Assembly: GCF_020991275.1 (NCBI RefSeq)
Contig: NZ_JAJLQY010000001.1
Location: forward strand, 62,001-126,000
DNA: 64,000 nucleotides
From: Actinocorallia sp. API 0066
GTDB taxonomy: Bacteria > Actinomycetota > Actinomycetes > Streptosporangiales > Streptosporangiaceae
Reading direction: 5' to 3'
Of this stretch, positions 34,711 to 43,500 are shown piece by piece (the stretch's first letter is position 1; every line of letters starts with the position of its first letter). The notes beneath the pieces were generated by a model that saw only the letters and a list, made by a program, of their open reading frames with translations, was not told the origin of the DNA and made no database searches. The translations under genes and the position numbers were made by a program.

Positions 34711-34825
34711 GGGAGCATGCACCTTCTCGCAGGCAGGGCGCTCGAACGCCGGACAGGGTCGGCCGTTGGCGGGAGTCTTCTCCTGGTTTGACTGTGCAGC
34801 GTAGCGCCTGGTTCCCGCAGGGTGC

Positions 34826-37174
34826 TCACACGTCCCGCACCCCCGTGATCCGGTGCAGGGTGAACCGCTGCACGGACGCCTTCGTGCGGTCATAGGCCGT
34901 GAGGTAGCCACCGTCCACCCGGACGGGCTCGACTATCCGGCTCGTCGCCTGCCCCTGCTGGTCGAGGTAGCCGATCCAGACACGGGAGCCGATGGCCGAG
35001 CGCAGCCTCTCGATCGTCGCCATCGACGGGGTCCTGGGCGGATCGCCGTCCGGGGCGCCCACCGCCGCCGCCTCCTCCCCGGCCCTGAGCGCGCGCACGG
35101 CGGCCGCCGCGATATCGGCGTCGACCACCTGCTCGTGGTCGATCGGCGGACGGGCGGGCGTCTCGGCGCGGTGCGCGTCCGTCCGCGTCACCACGAGGCC
35201 GCCTTCGGCCGACTCGGGCACCGGCGAGAACCCGACCGAGCGCAGCGACTCCAGCAGGTCCTGCCGGGACAGCCGGGACGCCAGGACGGTCGGCGCGAGC
35301 CGGTACAGCCGCAGCGCCGACGCCCTACGGTCGGCGAGGATCTCGTCCAGGACGGCCGGGTCGTCACAGCGCACGTAAGACAGGGCCGTGCCCACCCGCA
35401 GCCTGCCGTGCTTGCGCCCCACGTCCTCGACCAGGTACGCGAGCGGCTGCGGGACGGGCGTCGCGCTGTGCCGCGTCAGCAGGTCGAGCAGCTCCGAGAT
35501 GGTGCGGCCCGCGTCCATCGCGCGCCGCACCGAGGCGGGCGTGAACCTGTAGACGGTCGCGCCGCCCGTCGATTCCACGTCGGCCGCCAACGCCAGCTCC
35601 CTGGCCAGCTCGGGGACGAGCGGGCCGGGCGCCACGGCCGTCAGGTCGGCCTGGAGCAGGACGTGGTCCACCGGGGCGGGCAGCAGGGCGCCCAGGCCGC
35701 CCGTGACGTCCTCACCCCGCAGGAAGGGCCCCGTGTAGGACGCCTTCGCGCCGAACCCCGTGAGGCCCAGGAAGGCCGCCTCCCGGAGCGTCCAGGAGGC
35801 CATCCGGGAGTACAGGCCGCCCGTCCTGCGGGGACGCCGCCACGTCAGCCGCTCCATCAGGGACTCCTCGGAGGCCGCCACCTCGTCGGGCAGCGCCTCC
35901 AGGACCTCCCTCCGGACGCGCGGGGCGTGCGCGCGCACGGACTCGTCGGCGAGCGCGTTGATCGTCTTGTCCCTGTCGTCCTTGCCGCCCGCCAGGCCGG
36001 GCACCCTGTCGGTGTCCAGCCAGGCGTTCGCCAGGTCGGCCCAGCGCTCGGCGGCGCCGCGCAGCAGCCACAGGTCGTAGGAGCGGGTCGGGGTCCACCC
36101 GACGTCGCGGGCCAGAAGGCCGGCCGCGTAAGCCACCTCGGCCAGGAGTGCGACGTCCTGCTCCGCCACATCAAGACGGGCCGCCGCGGCCCTCAGGTCG
36201 CGGACGGCAAGGCCGCCGCTGCGCAGCACGGACGGCGGCTCCAGGCCCCAGCCCTCCAGCAGCTCCTCCATGAGGCGCAGCGCGGTGAACACCTGCCCCG
36301 ACGCGATCTGGTCGGTGAGGCCCTGCGGCCGCTCCGGGCCCGCCGCCGACGGCTCGGTGAGCACGTTCTCGCGGAACAGGACGCCGCCGCGCAGATACAG
36401 GCCGACCTCCCGGGGCAGCGTCACCGTCCGGTCGTCGGTGGCGACCAGGAGGCCGCGCGCGAGGAGCCTGTCGATCGGGCTCGCCGCCGTGGCGAGCGTC
36501 ACGGGCCGGCGCGCGTTCTCGATCCGGCCGGACGGCGGGCCCCACGCCAGCCGCTCCAGCGCGGTGCGCGCCTCGGGCCCGGCGTCCGCGACGAGGTCGG
36601 CCGGGTCGGCGAGCCGGGCGGCGACGGCCTCGGCGAGGCCGCTCGCGTTCGCGAAGGCGGTGGACAGGCCGAGATCCTCGGCGAGCACGACGAGCCGGTC
36701 CAGGGGGAGCACGGCGAACGCGTCACGGGCGGGCGGGCCGAGCCCGGCGGGCTCGCGCAGCGCCGCCCGAATGCCCGGTGCGACCTGGTATGACCGGCGC
36801 GTCCCCGGCCACACGAGACCCAGCGCCAGCAAGTTATCCACAGATTCGGCGACGCGCGGTCCGAGCGCCTTTTTCAGTGCTGTGATGGTGGGGGAAGGGA
36901 GAACGATGACGGATTCCAGCACCGCGAGCGCGGCCCGGTCCAGCCCGTCGAGCGCCCGGGAGACGGCGGGGGGCGTCGCCGCGCGGGCGGCCAGCGCGCC
37001 CAGGTCGGCCGGTACCGGGGTGATCAGTTCCGGGCGCGCCCGCACCAGCGCCGCCAACTCCTCGTCGGTGCGCCCGCGCAGCCAGTCCCCGTAGCTGTCC
37101 ACGTCCCTAGTCGTGCCCCGCCGTGCCCGCCGTGTCTCCGCCGACGTTCCGGTCGCGGGTTCCGCGCCCGTCAC
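34826..37174 (-). CDS. Helicase-associated (XPB/Ssl2-like) protein with C-terminal WYL-like domain
   Basis: A 782-residue protein resembling the mycobacterial protein encoded beside XPB. It has no helicase motifs of its own. It has an XPB/Ssl2-like N-terminal region (about 28-330: Y-G-D-W-L-R-G-R-T-D-E-E-L-A-A-L), a middle helicase_C_3-type domain (about 490-640) and a C-terminal segment from about 715 that looks like a WYL domain (I-E-R-L-R-S-A-I-G-S-R-V-W-I-G-Y-L-D). The start is uncertain: GTG 37174 gives 782 residues, GTG 37102 removes 24 low-complexity residues; neither has a good ribosome binding site. It follows the TetR gene by 37 bp. Confidence 0.82.
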   Translation of the reverse strand: MTGAEPATGTSAETRRARRGTTRDVDSYGDWLRGRTDEELAALVRARPELITPVPADLGALAARAATPPAVSRALDGLDRAALAVLESVIVLPSPTITALKKALGPRVAESVDNLLALGLVWPGTRRSYQVAPGIRAALREPAGLGPPARDAFAVLPLDRLVVLAEDLGLSTAFANASGLAEAVAARLADPADLVADAGPEARTALERLAWGPPSGRIENARRPVTLATAASPIDRLLARGLLVATDDRTVTLPREVGLYLRGGVLFRENVLTEPSAAGPERPQGLTDQIASGQVFTALRLMEELLEGWGLEPPSVLRSGGLAVRDLRAAAARLDVAEQDVALLAEVAYAAGLLARDVGWTPTRSYDLWLLRGAAERWADLANAWLDTDRVPGLAGGKDDRDKTINALADESVRAHAPRVRREVLEALPDEVAASEESLMERLTWRRPRRTGGLYSRMASWTLREAAFLGLTGFGAKASYTGPFLRGEDVTGGLGALLPAPVDHVLLQADLTAVAPGPLVPELARELALAADVESTGGATVYRFTPASVRRAMDAGRTISELLDLLTRHSATPVPQPLAYLVEDVGRKHGRLRVGTALSYVRCDDPAVLDEILADRRASALRLYRLAPTVLASRLSRQDLLESLRSVGFSPVPESAEGGLVVTRTDAHRAETPARPPIDHEQVVDADIAAAAVRALRAGEEAAAVGAPDGDPPRTPSMATIERLRSAIGSRVWIGYLDQQGQATSRIVEPVRVDGGYLTAYDRTKASVQRFTLHRITGVRDV

Positions 37175-37211
37175 GTCCGCCGCGTCCGTGGTGTCCGCCC
37201 GCCGCGCCGGG

Positions 37212-37817
37212 TCAGTCCCGGGTGGGCAGCAGGCCCAGGGCCAGCCGCGCCCACGCCGTCGTGAACCGCCGCTCGTCGGTCTTGATCGGAGCCTCGTACA
37301 GTGACTCGTTCGCCAGCCAGTAGTTCACCACCGAACCGCCGAGGATCGCCGCGATCGCCTCCCAGTCCTCGTCCACGCCCGCGAACTCGGGCTGGGTCGA
37401 GATCCACTGGGCGATGCCCTGGTACAGGGGGTTGACGACACCGTCACGCATGTCGGCGACAAGATGCGGGAACTGATCGAGGTCGCGGAAAAGGACCCTG
37501 ACGAGCTCCTTCTCCTCACGCATCTTCTGCAGACCCGCCACACACGTCATGCGCAGCCGCAGTTCCAGCGGTTTGTCCTTGTACTGTTCGGACTCCGCGA
37601 GCACCGTCACCACCTGCTCGCGGGTACGTTCGATGTGCTCGCGGACGGCGGCCGCCAACACCTCCTGCTTGGACGGGAAATGCCGGTACAGGCCGCCCGC
37701 CCCCGGCGAAAGGCCCGCCGCGGCCTCGATCTCGGCGACCGACGTCGCCGCGTAACCGCGCTCGGCGAACAGGCGCAGCGCCTCGGCCACGATCCGCTCG
37801 CGCGTCGATGTGCTCAT
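37212..37817 (-). CDS. TetR/AcrR family regulator
   Basis: A 201-residue regulator. The N-terminal helix-turn-helix is at residues about 8-60: R-I-V-A-E-A-L-R-L-F-A-E-R-G-Y, T-S-V-A-E-I and G-G-L-Y-R-H-F-P-S-K. The C-terminal ligand domain (about 70-195) is helical, with no recognised ligand. The ATG at 37817 is 33 bp after the cold-shock gene stop on the same strand and the TetR stop is 37 bp before the helicase-associated gene. It is not clear whether TetR controls those neighbours or genes elsewhere. Confidence 0.9.
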   Translation of the reverse strand: MSTSTRERIVAEALRLFAERGYAATSVAEIEAAAGLSPGAGGLYRHFPSKQEVLAAAVREHIERTREQVVTVLAESEQYKDKPLELRLRMTCVAGLQKMREEKELVRVLFRDLDQFPHLVADMRDGVVNPLYQGIAQWISTQPEFAGVDEDWEAIAAILGGSVVNYWLANESLYEAPIKTDERRFTTAWARLALGLLPTRD

Positions 37818-37850
37818 TCTCTGAATCCTCCCCCAGAAGCCTAGGGCAGG

Positions 37851-38246
37851 TCAGGCGTCGATGTCGTCGGCTACTGCGCGCAGTACGGTTGCGATCTTGC
37901 GGGACTCGGTGCTGGAGGGGTGCTTGCCGCGCCGGTAGGTCTCCGAGACGTGGTCGAGGAGTTTGATCAGATCCTCGGTGATGTTCACCATGTCGTCCGG
38001 CTTCTTGCGCTTGGCCTTGGCGATGGTCTTCTCCACCGACGGGGGCGAGTCAAGCACGCGCACCGACAGGGCCTGCTGCCCGCGCCGACCCTCGACCACG
38101 CCGAACTCCACCCGCTGACCCTGCTTCAGCGACGTCGTTCCGCTCGGCAGCGCCGAAGAATGGACGAATACCTCACCGCCGTCGTCGCGGGTGAGAAAAC
38201 CGAAACCCTTGTCGGAGTCGTACCACTTGACCTTGCCACTGGGCAC
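37851..38246 (-). CDS. Cold-shock domain protein with actinobacterial C-terminal extension
   Basis: A 131-residue nucleic-acid-binding protein. The cold-shock domain covers about residues 1-66 with RNP1 K-G-F-G-F-L at 13-18 and RNP2 V-F-V-H-S-S-A-L at 26-33. Beyond it is a Lys-rich linker (K-A-K-R-K-K near 80) and a helical tail of about 50 residues that classic CspA proteins lack but actinobacterial ones often have. The start is GTG 38246. A perfect AT-rich inverted repeat sits 50 bases upstream. It is likely an RNA chaperone or regulator of transcription. Confidence 0.92.
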   Translation of the reverse strand: MPSGKVKWYDSDKGFGFLTRDDGGEVFVHSSALPSGTTSLKQGQRVEFGVVEGRRGQQALSVRVLDSPPSVEKTIAKAKRKKPDDMVNITEDLIKLLDHVSETYRRGKHPSSTESRKIATVLRAVADDIDA

Positions 38247-38296
38247 GGTTGACCTCTGTGTCTTGGCTGCGGGTGCATGGGATCTACAAGGCTAAT

Positions 38297-38314
38297 GCCT
38301 TAAGGGATTAAGGC
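38297..38314. promoter_or_regulatory. AT-rich inverted repeat upstream of the cold-shock gene
   Basis: Arms GCCTTAA (38297-38303) and TTAAGGC (38308-38314) around GGGA, a perfect 7-bp repeat. It lies between the HAD gene stop (38323) and the cold-shock start (38246), all on the minus strand. It may be an operator, part of the 5' UTR structure, or the HAD gene's terminator, although no U-run follows. Confidence 0.5.
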
Positions 38315-38322
38315 GATACTCC

Positions 38323-38967
38323 TTATAGGGCGAACGTTCCCCTACCCGTGCCCTTGCCCGTCCCCCGGGCGGAGAACCATGAAGGGAAGGTAGTCAGATC
38401 CCCCAGGACATGGTCCGCGCCGTAAGCCGCGAGCGCCTCGGCGGTGAACGGACCCGTCGCCACGGCGAGGCTGAACGCCCCCGCCGCGCGGGCCGCGTCC
38501 ACGTCGCCGGTGTGGTCGCCGACATAGGTGTGCGCGCCGTGCTCGCGCAGCGCCTCGCCCTTCGCCGCCGACCACAGGCCGCCGACGAGGAGATCCACTT
38601 CGAGGCCCAGATGGCGGAGCGTCGCCTCCGCGTGCGGCCTGTTCTTCGCGGTGACGACGATGACCCTGTCGCCGCCGTCCCGCACCGCCTGGACGGCCTC
38701 CGCCGCGCCCGCCATCGGGTCCGTCGCGGGGATCGCGAGGTCCGGGTACAGGGCGCGGAACCGCACCACCATCTCAGGGACGCGCTCGGCCGGGAACCAG
38801 TGCGCCAGCTCCGCCTCCAGCGGCGGGCCGAGCCGTGACGTGACGAGCGGGACGTCGATGAACACGCCGGTCTCGGCGGACAGAGCGGCATAGACGGCGC
38901 CGATGCCGCGGCGGGTGTCCGCGAGCGTCATGTCCAGGTCGAATCCCACCATCATGGGCGTCAGCAT
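38323..38967 (-). CDS. HAD-superfamily phosphatase
   Basis: A 214-residue HAD hydrolase resembling phosphoglycolate phosphatases. Motif I is G-F-D-L-D-M-T-L-A-D-T near residue 8 (nucleophile Asp10), motif II is V-V-T-A-K-N near 104 and motif III/IV is V-G-D-H-T-G-D near 146. A helical cap lies between about 18 and 85. ATG 38967 is taken as the start, with ATG 38955 and 38952 possible. The substrate is unknown. It diverges from the DUF3027 gene across 96 bp. Confidence 0.85.
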   Translation of the reverse strand: MLTPMMVGFDLDMTLADTRRGIGAVYAALSAETGVFIDVPLVTSRLGPPLEAELAHWFPAERVPEMVVRFRALYPDLAIPATDPMAGAAEAVQAVRDGGDRVIVVTAKNRPHAEATLRHLGLEVDLLVGGLWSAAKGEALREHGAHTYVGDHTGDVDAARAAGAFSLAVATGPFTAEALAAYGADHVLGDLTTFPSWFSARGTGKGTGRGTFAL

Positions 38968-39063
38968 AGGCGGCCGACGTGCCCGTCATGGGCGGCATTG
39001 GGGGGCCGCGTCCGGCGGCGCGGAGGGCGGCGGGGGCGGGCGCGTGCACGGTCATGCTCCGGG

Positions 39064-40581
39064 ATGGGCGACAATCAGGGGGTGACCTCACTCCGCCCCG
39101 CCGCATCCCGCCGCAGCCGGACCCCGGCCGCCGACACGGCCTGTGTGCAGGCCGTCGAGCTGGCCCTACAGGCGGCGAGGGAGACGGCGCGGCCGTCCGA
39201 GGTGGGAGATCACCTCGGCTGGGCGGTCGAGGGCGACCGCGTGGTCACGCACTACTTCGCATGTAGGGACGCCGGCTACCGGGGCTGGCGCTGGGCCATC
39301 ACGGTGACTCGGGCGTCCCGCGCCAAGAACGTCACGATCTCGGAGACGGCGCTCGTGCCGGGCGACGAGGCGATCCTGCCGCCGCCGTGGGTGCCGTGGC
39401 TGGAGCGGCTGCGCCCCGGCGACATGGGCCCCGGCGATCTGCTGCCGACGGCCGAGGACGACGTGCGCCTCGCCCCCGGCTTCACCGAGACCGACGACGT
39501 GGACGCCGACGTCGAGGCCCAGTGGGAACTCGGCCTCGGCCGCGCCCGGGTGCTGTCGGTCGAGGGCCGCGCCCAGGCCGCCGAACGCTGGTACGACGGC
39601 ACGGCGGGCCCGCGCGCCCCCATCGCCGCCGCCGCCCCGGCCCAGTGCAGCACCTGCGGCTTCTTCATCCCGCTGTCCGGCGAGCTCCGCCTCCTGTTCG
39701 GCGTCTGCGCCAACGCCTACGTCCCCGACGACGGCCGTGTCGTCGCCGCCGACCACGGCTGCGGCGGCCACTCCGAAGCCGTCAAGGCCCCCGCCCAGTC
39801 CGACCCCCCACCCCTCATCCTCGACGACCTCACCATCGACCCCTTCACCACCACCCCCCACACCTCCCCGGCCACCGAGGCACCGGCCCAGGCCGATCGC
39901 GTCGCCGATGCCGACGACGCGGAGGCCACCGACGGCCCCGAACAGCCCGCCGCCTCACAGGCAGCCGAGCAGCCCGCCGAGCCGGATCTCACTGAGGACA
40001 CCGAAGGGTCGGCCAGCGCCGCCGCGTCGCAGGCGGTCGAGAACGCCGCCGAAGCGGACTTCGCCGACGACGGGGACGAGCCGTCCGGGCCCGCCAGCCC
40101 GCAGGCGGTTGAGATCGCCGTCGAGGCGGACTTCGCCGACGGTGGGGACGAGCCGTCCGGGCCCGCCGGGTCGCAGGCGCAGATTGACGGCGTCGAGCAG
40201 GGCGTTGCCGAGGTTGCCGAGGCGTCGGTGCAGGCTGCCGCGCCGCAGGTGTCGGCCGAGGGCGTCGCCAGGCCGGACGCTGCCGAGGGCGTGGCCGGGC
40301 CGGATGCTGCCGGGGTCGCCGAGGGTGTCGAGGTGTCGGCCGGGGACGTCGGGGTTGCCGGGGTTGCTGAGGGCGCTGGGGAGGTGCCCGAGGGGGGTGA
40401 GGTGCGGGCTGAGGGTGGTGTTGAGCTGGGGGCCGTGGGGTCGGATGACGATGCTGGGGTTCAGGTTGAGGATGGTGCTGAGGGTGTTGGTGGGGAAGAA
40501 GGGGTTGGGGTGGAAGTTGTGGTTGAGGGGGAAGGGGCTGGTGGGGGAGAAGAAGGGGCCGGGTTGGGCGAGGGTGGTTGA
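39064..40581 (+). CDS. DUF3027 domain protein with long acidic low-complexity tail
   Basis: A 505-residue protein. The DUF3027 domain covers about residues 15-245, with a zinc-ribbon-like C-S-T-C-G-F-F-I-P near 196 and C-A-N-A-Y, then D-H-G-C-G-G-H-S near 230. From about 250 to the end the protein is an Ala/Glu/Gly/Asp/Val tail, including two 24-residue repeats, and is strongly G-rich in the last 200 bases. The tail is much longer than expected for the family. I use ATG 39064; GTG 39082 is possible. It is followed after three bases by the giant ATPase gene, an arrangement found in other actinomycetes. Confidence 0.8.
   Translation: MGDNQGVTSLRPAASRRSRTPAADTACVQAVELALQAARETARPSEVGDHLGWAVEGDRVVTHYFACRDAGYRGWRWAITVTRASRAKNVTISETALVPGDEAILPPPWVPWLERLRPGDMGPGDLLPTAEDDVRLAPGFTETDDVDADVEAQWELGLGRARVLSVEGRAQAAERWYDGTAGPRAPIAAAAPAQCSTCGFFIPLSGELRLLFGVCANAYVPDDGRVVAADHGCGGHSEAVKAPAQSDPPPLILDDLTIDPFTTTPHTSPATEAPAQADRVADADDAEATDGPEQPAASQAAEQPAEPDLTEDTEGSASAAASQAVENAAEADFADDGDEPSGPASPQAVEIAVEADFADGGDEPSGPAGSQAQIDGVEQGVAEVAEASVQAAAPQVSAEGVARPDAAEGVAGPDAAGVAEGVEVSAGDVGVAGVAEGAGEVPEGGEVRAEGGVELGAVGSDDDAGVQVEDGAEGVGGEEGVGVEVVVEGEGAGGGEEGAGLGEGG
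40028..40172 (+). repeat. Two 72-bp direct repeats inside the DUF3027 tail
   Basis: A 72-bp (24-codon) unit occurs twice in frame; the shared core GCGGACTTCGCCGAC starts at 40054 and again at 40126. It encodes E-A-D-F-A-D-x-G-D-E-P-S-G-P-A. It is part of the acidic C-terminal tail. Confidence 0.8.
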
Positions 40582-40587
40582 CGGGTG

Positions 40588-43500
40588 ATGGGTGACGGGC
40601 TGAGCGGGGCCACGGGCGGGGCGGCGAACGATCCGCTGGACCCGTTCGGGACCGCGCGGATCAGGGAGCGGGTGCTCGCGGCGTGGGCCGCGTCGCCCGC
40701 CCGGTTCCGCGAGGACGCGAACAGCGAGGAGGACCACGCGCTCGGCGGCTACCGCGACCGCGTCCTCATCGAACTCGCCCAGAACGCCGCCGACGCCGCC
40801 GCCCGCGCGGGCGTCCCCGGCGAACTCCACCTCTCGCTCTCCGCCGGCGTCCTCACCGCCGCCAACACCGGCGCCCCCCTCACCCCCGAAGCCGTCGAAT
40901 CCCTCTCCACCCTCCGCACCTCCACCAAAACCCCCACCCTCCCCACCCCCGGCATCACCCTCAACACCGCACCCGCCGACCCCGCCGCCCCGACACCCCC
41001 ACAAACTCCCACCCCGCCGACCACCAGCACCATCACCAGCCCCGAAGCCGCCGAACCCCTCCCCGCAACACCGGAAACCCCCGGCACCCCGACCACCAGC
41101 ACCAATGCCAGCCCCGAAGCCGCCACAAGCGGGCCCACCACCGAATCTCCCGACCTCTCCGAAACACCGGAAACATCCGGCGTGGAGCCCGGCAGTGGGG
41201 CCCGGGGTGGCGCGCCCGCTGAGCCCTCGCTTGCGACGTCGGAAACGCCCGGCACGCCGACTACCGGCGCGCTCAGCGGCGCTGAGGCTGGCGAGGGTCC
41301 GTCCGTCACCGGATCCCCCGAGGGTTCCGCGACGCCGGAAACCTCCGGTGTTCAGCCCGGCGGCGTGGCCGGGGGTGGCGCGCCTGCTGAGCCCTCGCTT
41401 GCGACGTCGGAAACGCTCGGCACGCCGACCACCGGCGCGCTTGGCGGTGCCGGGGCTGGCGAGGGTTCGTCCGTCACTGAATTCCCCGAGGGTTCCGCGA
41501 CGCCGGAAACGTCCGGCGTTCAGCCCGGCGGCGCGGCCCGGGGTGGCGCGCCCGCTGGATCGCCCCCGGCAATGCCCGGCACGCCTGGCACGCCGACTAC
41601 CGGCGCGCTCGGCGGTGCCGGGGCTGGCGAGGGTCCGTCCGTCGCCGGATCCCCCGAGGGTTCTGCAACGTCGGAAACCTCCGGTGTTCAGCCTGGCGGC
41701 GTGGCCCTGGGTGGTGCGCCTGCTGAATCCTCGCTTGCGACGTCGGAAACGCCTGGCACGCCGACCACCGGCGCGTTCAGTGGTGCTGGGGCTGGCGAGG
41801 GTCTGTCCGTCACCGGGTCCTCCGAGGGGCGCGTGATGTCGGAAACGGCCGGGGGGTGGAGTGGTGGGGGAGAGGTGGAAGGTGGGGAGACGGGGTTTGT
41901 GGGGAGGTTTGGGGTGGGGTTTGCGGCGGTGGTGGGGGTTACGGATCGGCCGGTGATCGCTTCGGTTACGGGGGCGGTGAGTTGGTCGGCGGTGGAGACG
42001 TTGCAGTTGGTGGAGGTGGTGCCTGGGTTGGCGGGGGAGGTGAAACGGCGTGGGGGGCATGTGCCGGTGTTGCGGTTGCCGTTCGCGTCGTCGGCGCTGC
42101 CGCCTGAGGGGTATACGACGCAGGTGACGTTGCCGCTCAGGGACGCGGCGGCGGAGGAGCAGTTGCGGGCCGAGCTTGAGGCGTTCGGGCCGGAGCTGCT
42201 GCTGGGGCTGCCCGCGCTGGCCATGGTGACGATCACGGTGGACGGGCGGAGCAGGGTGCTCCAGTCGTCGGACGCGGGCGACGGGCTTGTGGTGGTCGCC
42301 GAGACGGGCGGGGAGGGTTCGGCCGTCACCGAGTGGCGCACGGTCGAGCGGCACGGCAGGATCCCCGCCGACCTGCTCGCCGACCGGCCCACCGAGGAGC
42401 GCGCAAGGCCGTTCTGGTCGGTGCGCTGGGCGGTCAGGGCGGAGCCGCGCGGCCCCCTCGACGGCCCGCCGGAGGGCCCCGGCGTGCTGTACGCGCCGAC
42501 CCCCAGCGCCGAGCGCCTCGACCTGCCCGCCCTGCTCATCGCCAGCTTCCCGCTGGCCCCCGACCGCAGACACGTCCAGCCGGGAACGCTCACCGACTTC
42601 CTCGTCGCCAGGACGGCCGAGGCGTACGCCGACCTGGTGGCGGGCGCGCCCGGCCCGGAGGCGCTCGACCTCGTGCCCGGCCCGGTCGGCGCGTCGGCGG
42701 TGGACGGCGCGATCCGCGCGGCCGTCCTCGACCTGCTGCCCGAACGTCCGCTGCTGCCCCTGGCCGAGGACCAGAACCTCAGGGTCCGCGCCCGCGACGC
42801 CGTCGCCCTGGACGCGCCCCAGCCGGTCGTGGAGGCGCTGACGGGCGTCGTCCCGGGCCTGCTGCCGCCCGGCTGGAACGCGGGCCACCGGGGCCTGCGC
42901 GCGCTCGGCGTGCGCCGGATGGGCCTCGCGGACGTCGCCGACGCGCTCGCGTCGGTGGAGCGTGAGCCGTCGTGGTGGCGGGAGATCTACACGGCGCTCG
43001 CGTCGGCCGACACGGGTGAGCTGGGCGCGCTGCCGGTGCCGCTCGCCGACGGCAGGCTGGTCCGTGGCCCGAAGGGCGTCCTGCTGGGCCGTGATCTGCC
43101 GCCCCCGGAGCATCTTGAGGTTCTGGGACTGCGCGTGGTGCATCCGCAGGCCGAGCATCCGCTACTGGTGCGCCTGGGTGCGCTGGAGGCGGGCCCGCGT
43201 CAGGTGCTCAACGACCCTGCGGTTCGCGGCGCGGTCGAGGGCTCCCTGGACGCCGAGGATCCGGAGGCCGTCGCCGACGCCGTGCTGTCCCTGGCGCGCG
43301 GCCTGGTGACGCCGGGCGAGCCGTGGCTGGCGGAGCTGGCCCTACCGGCCGACGACGGCGAGCTGTACCCGGCGGGCGAACTCATGTTCCCCGACGCGCC
43401 GCTCCGCCGGATCGTGGGCGAGGACTCCCCGTTCGGCGTGGTCGCCCCCGAGCTGATCGACGAGTACGGGGAAGACGCGCTGGCCGCCGTAGGCGTGTTG

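Noticed and set aside
36833-36841. A perfect TTATCCACA DnaA-box sequence
   Set aside because: It lies within the helicase-associated coding region, is isolated, and has no AT-rich region or second box nearby; chance is likely.
39955-43158. A 1067-residue open frame on the minus strand through the repeat array
   Set aside because: It is antisense to DUF3027 and the ATPase, has Arg/His/Gly-rich composition without domains, and stays open only because repeats of GC-rich codons avoid stops in that frame.
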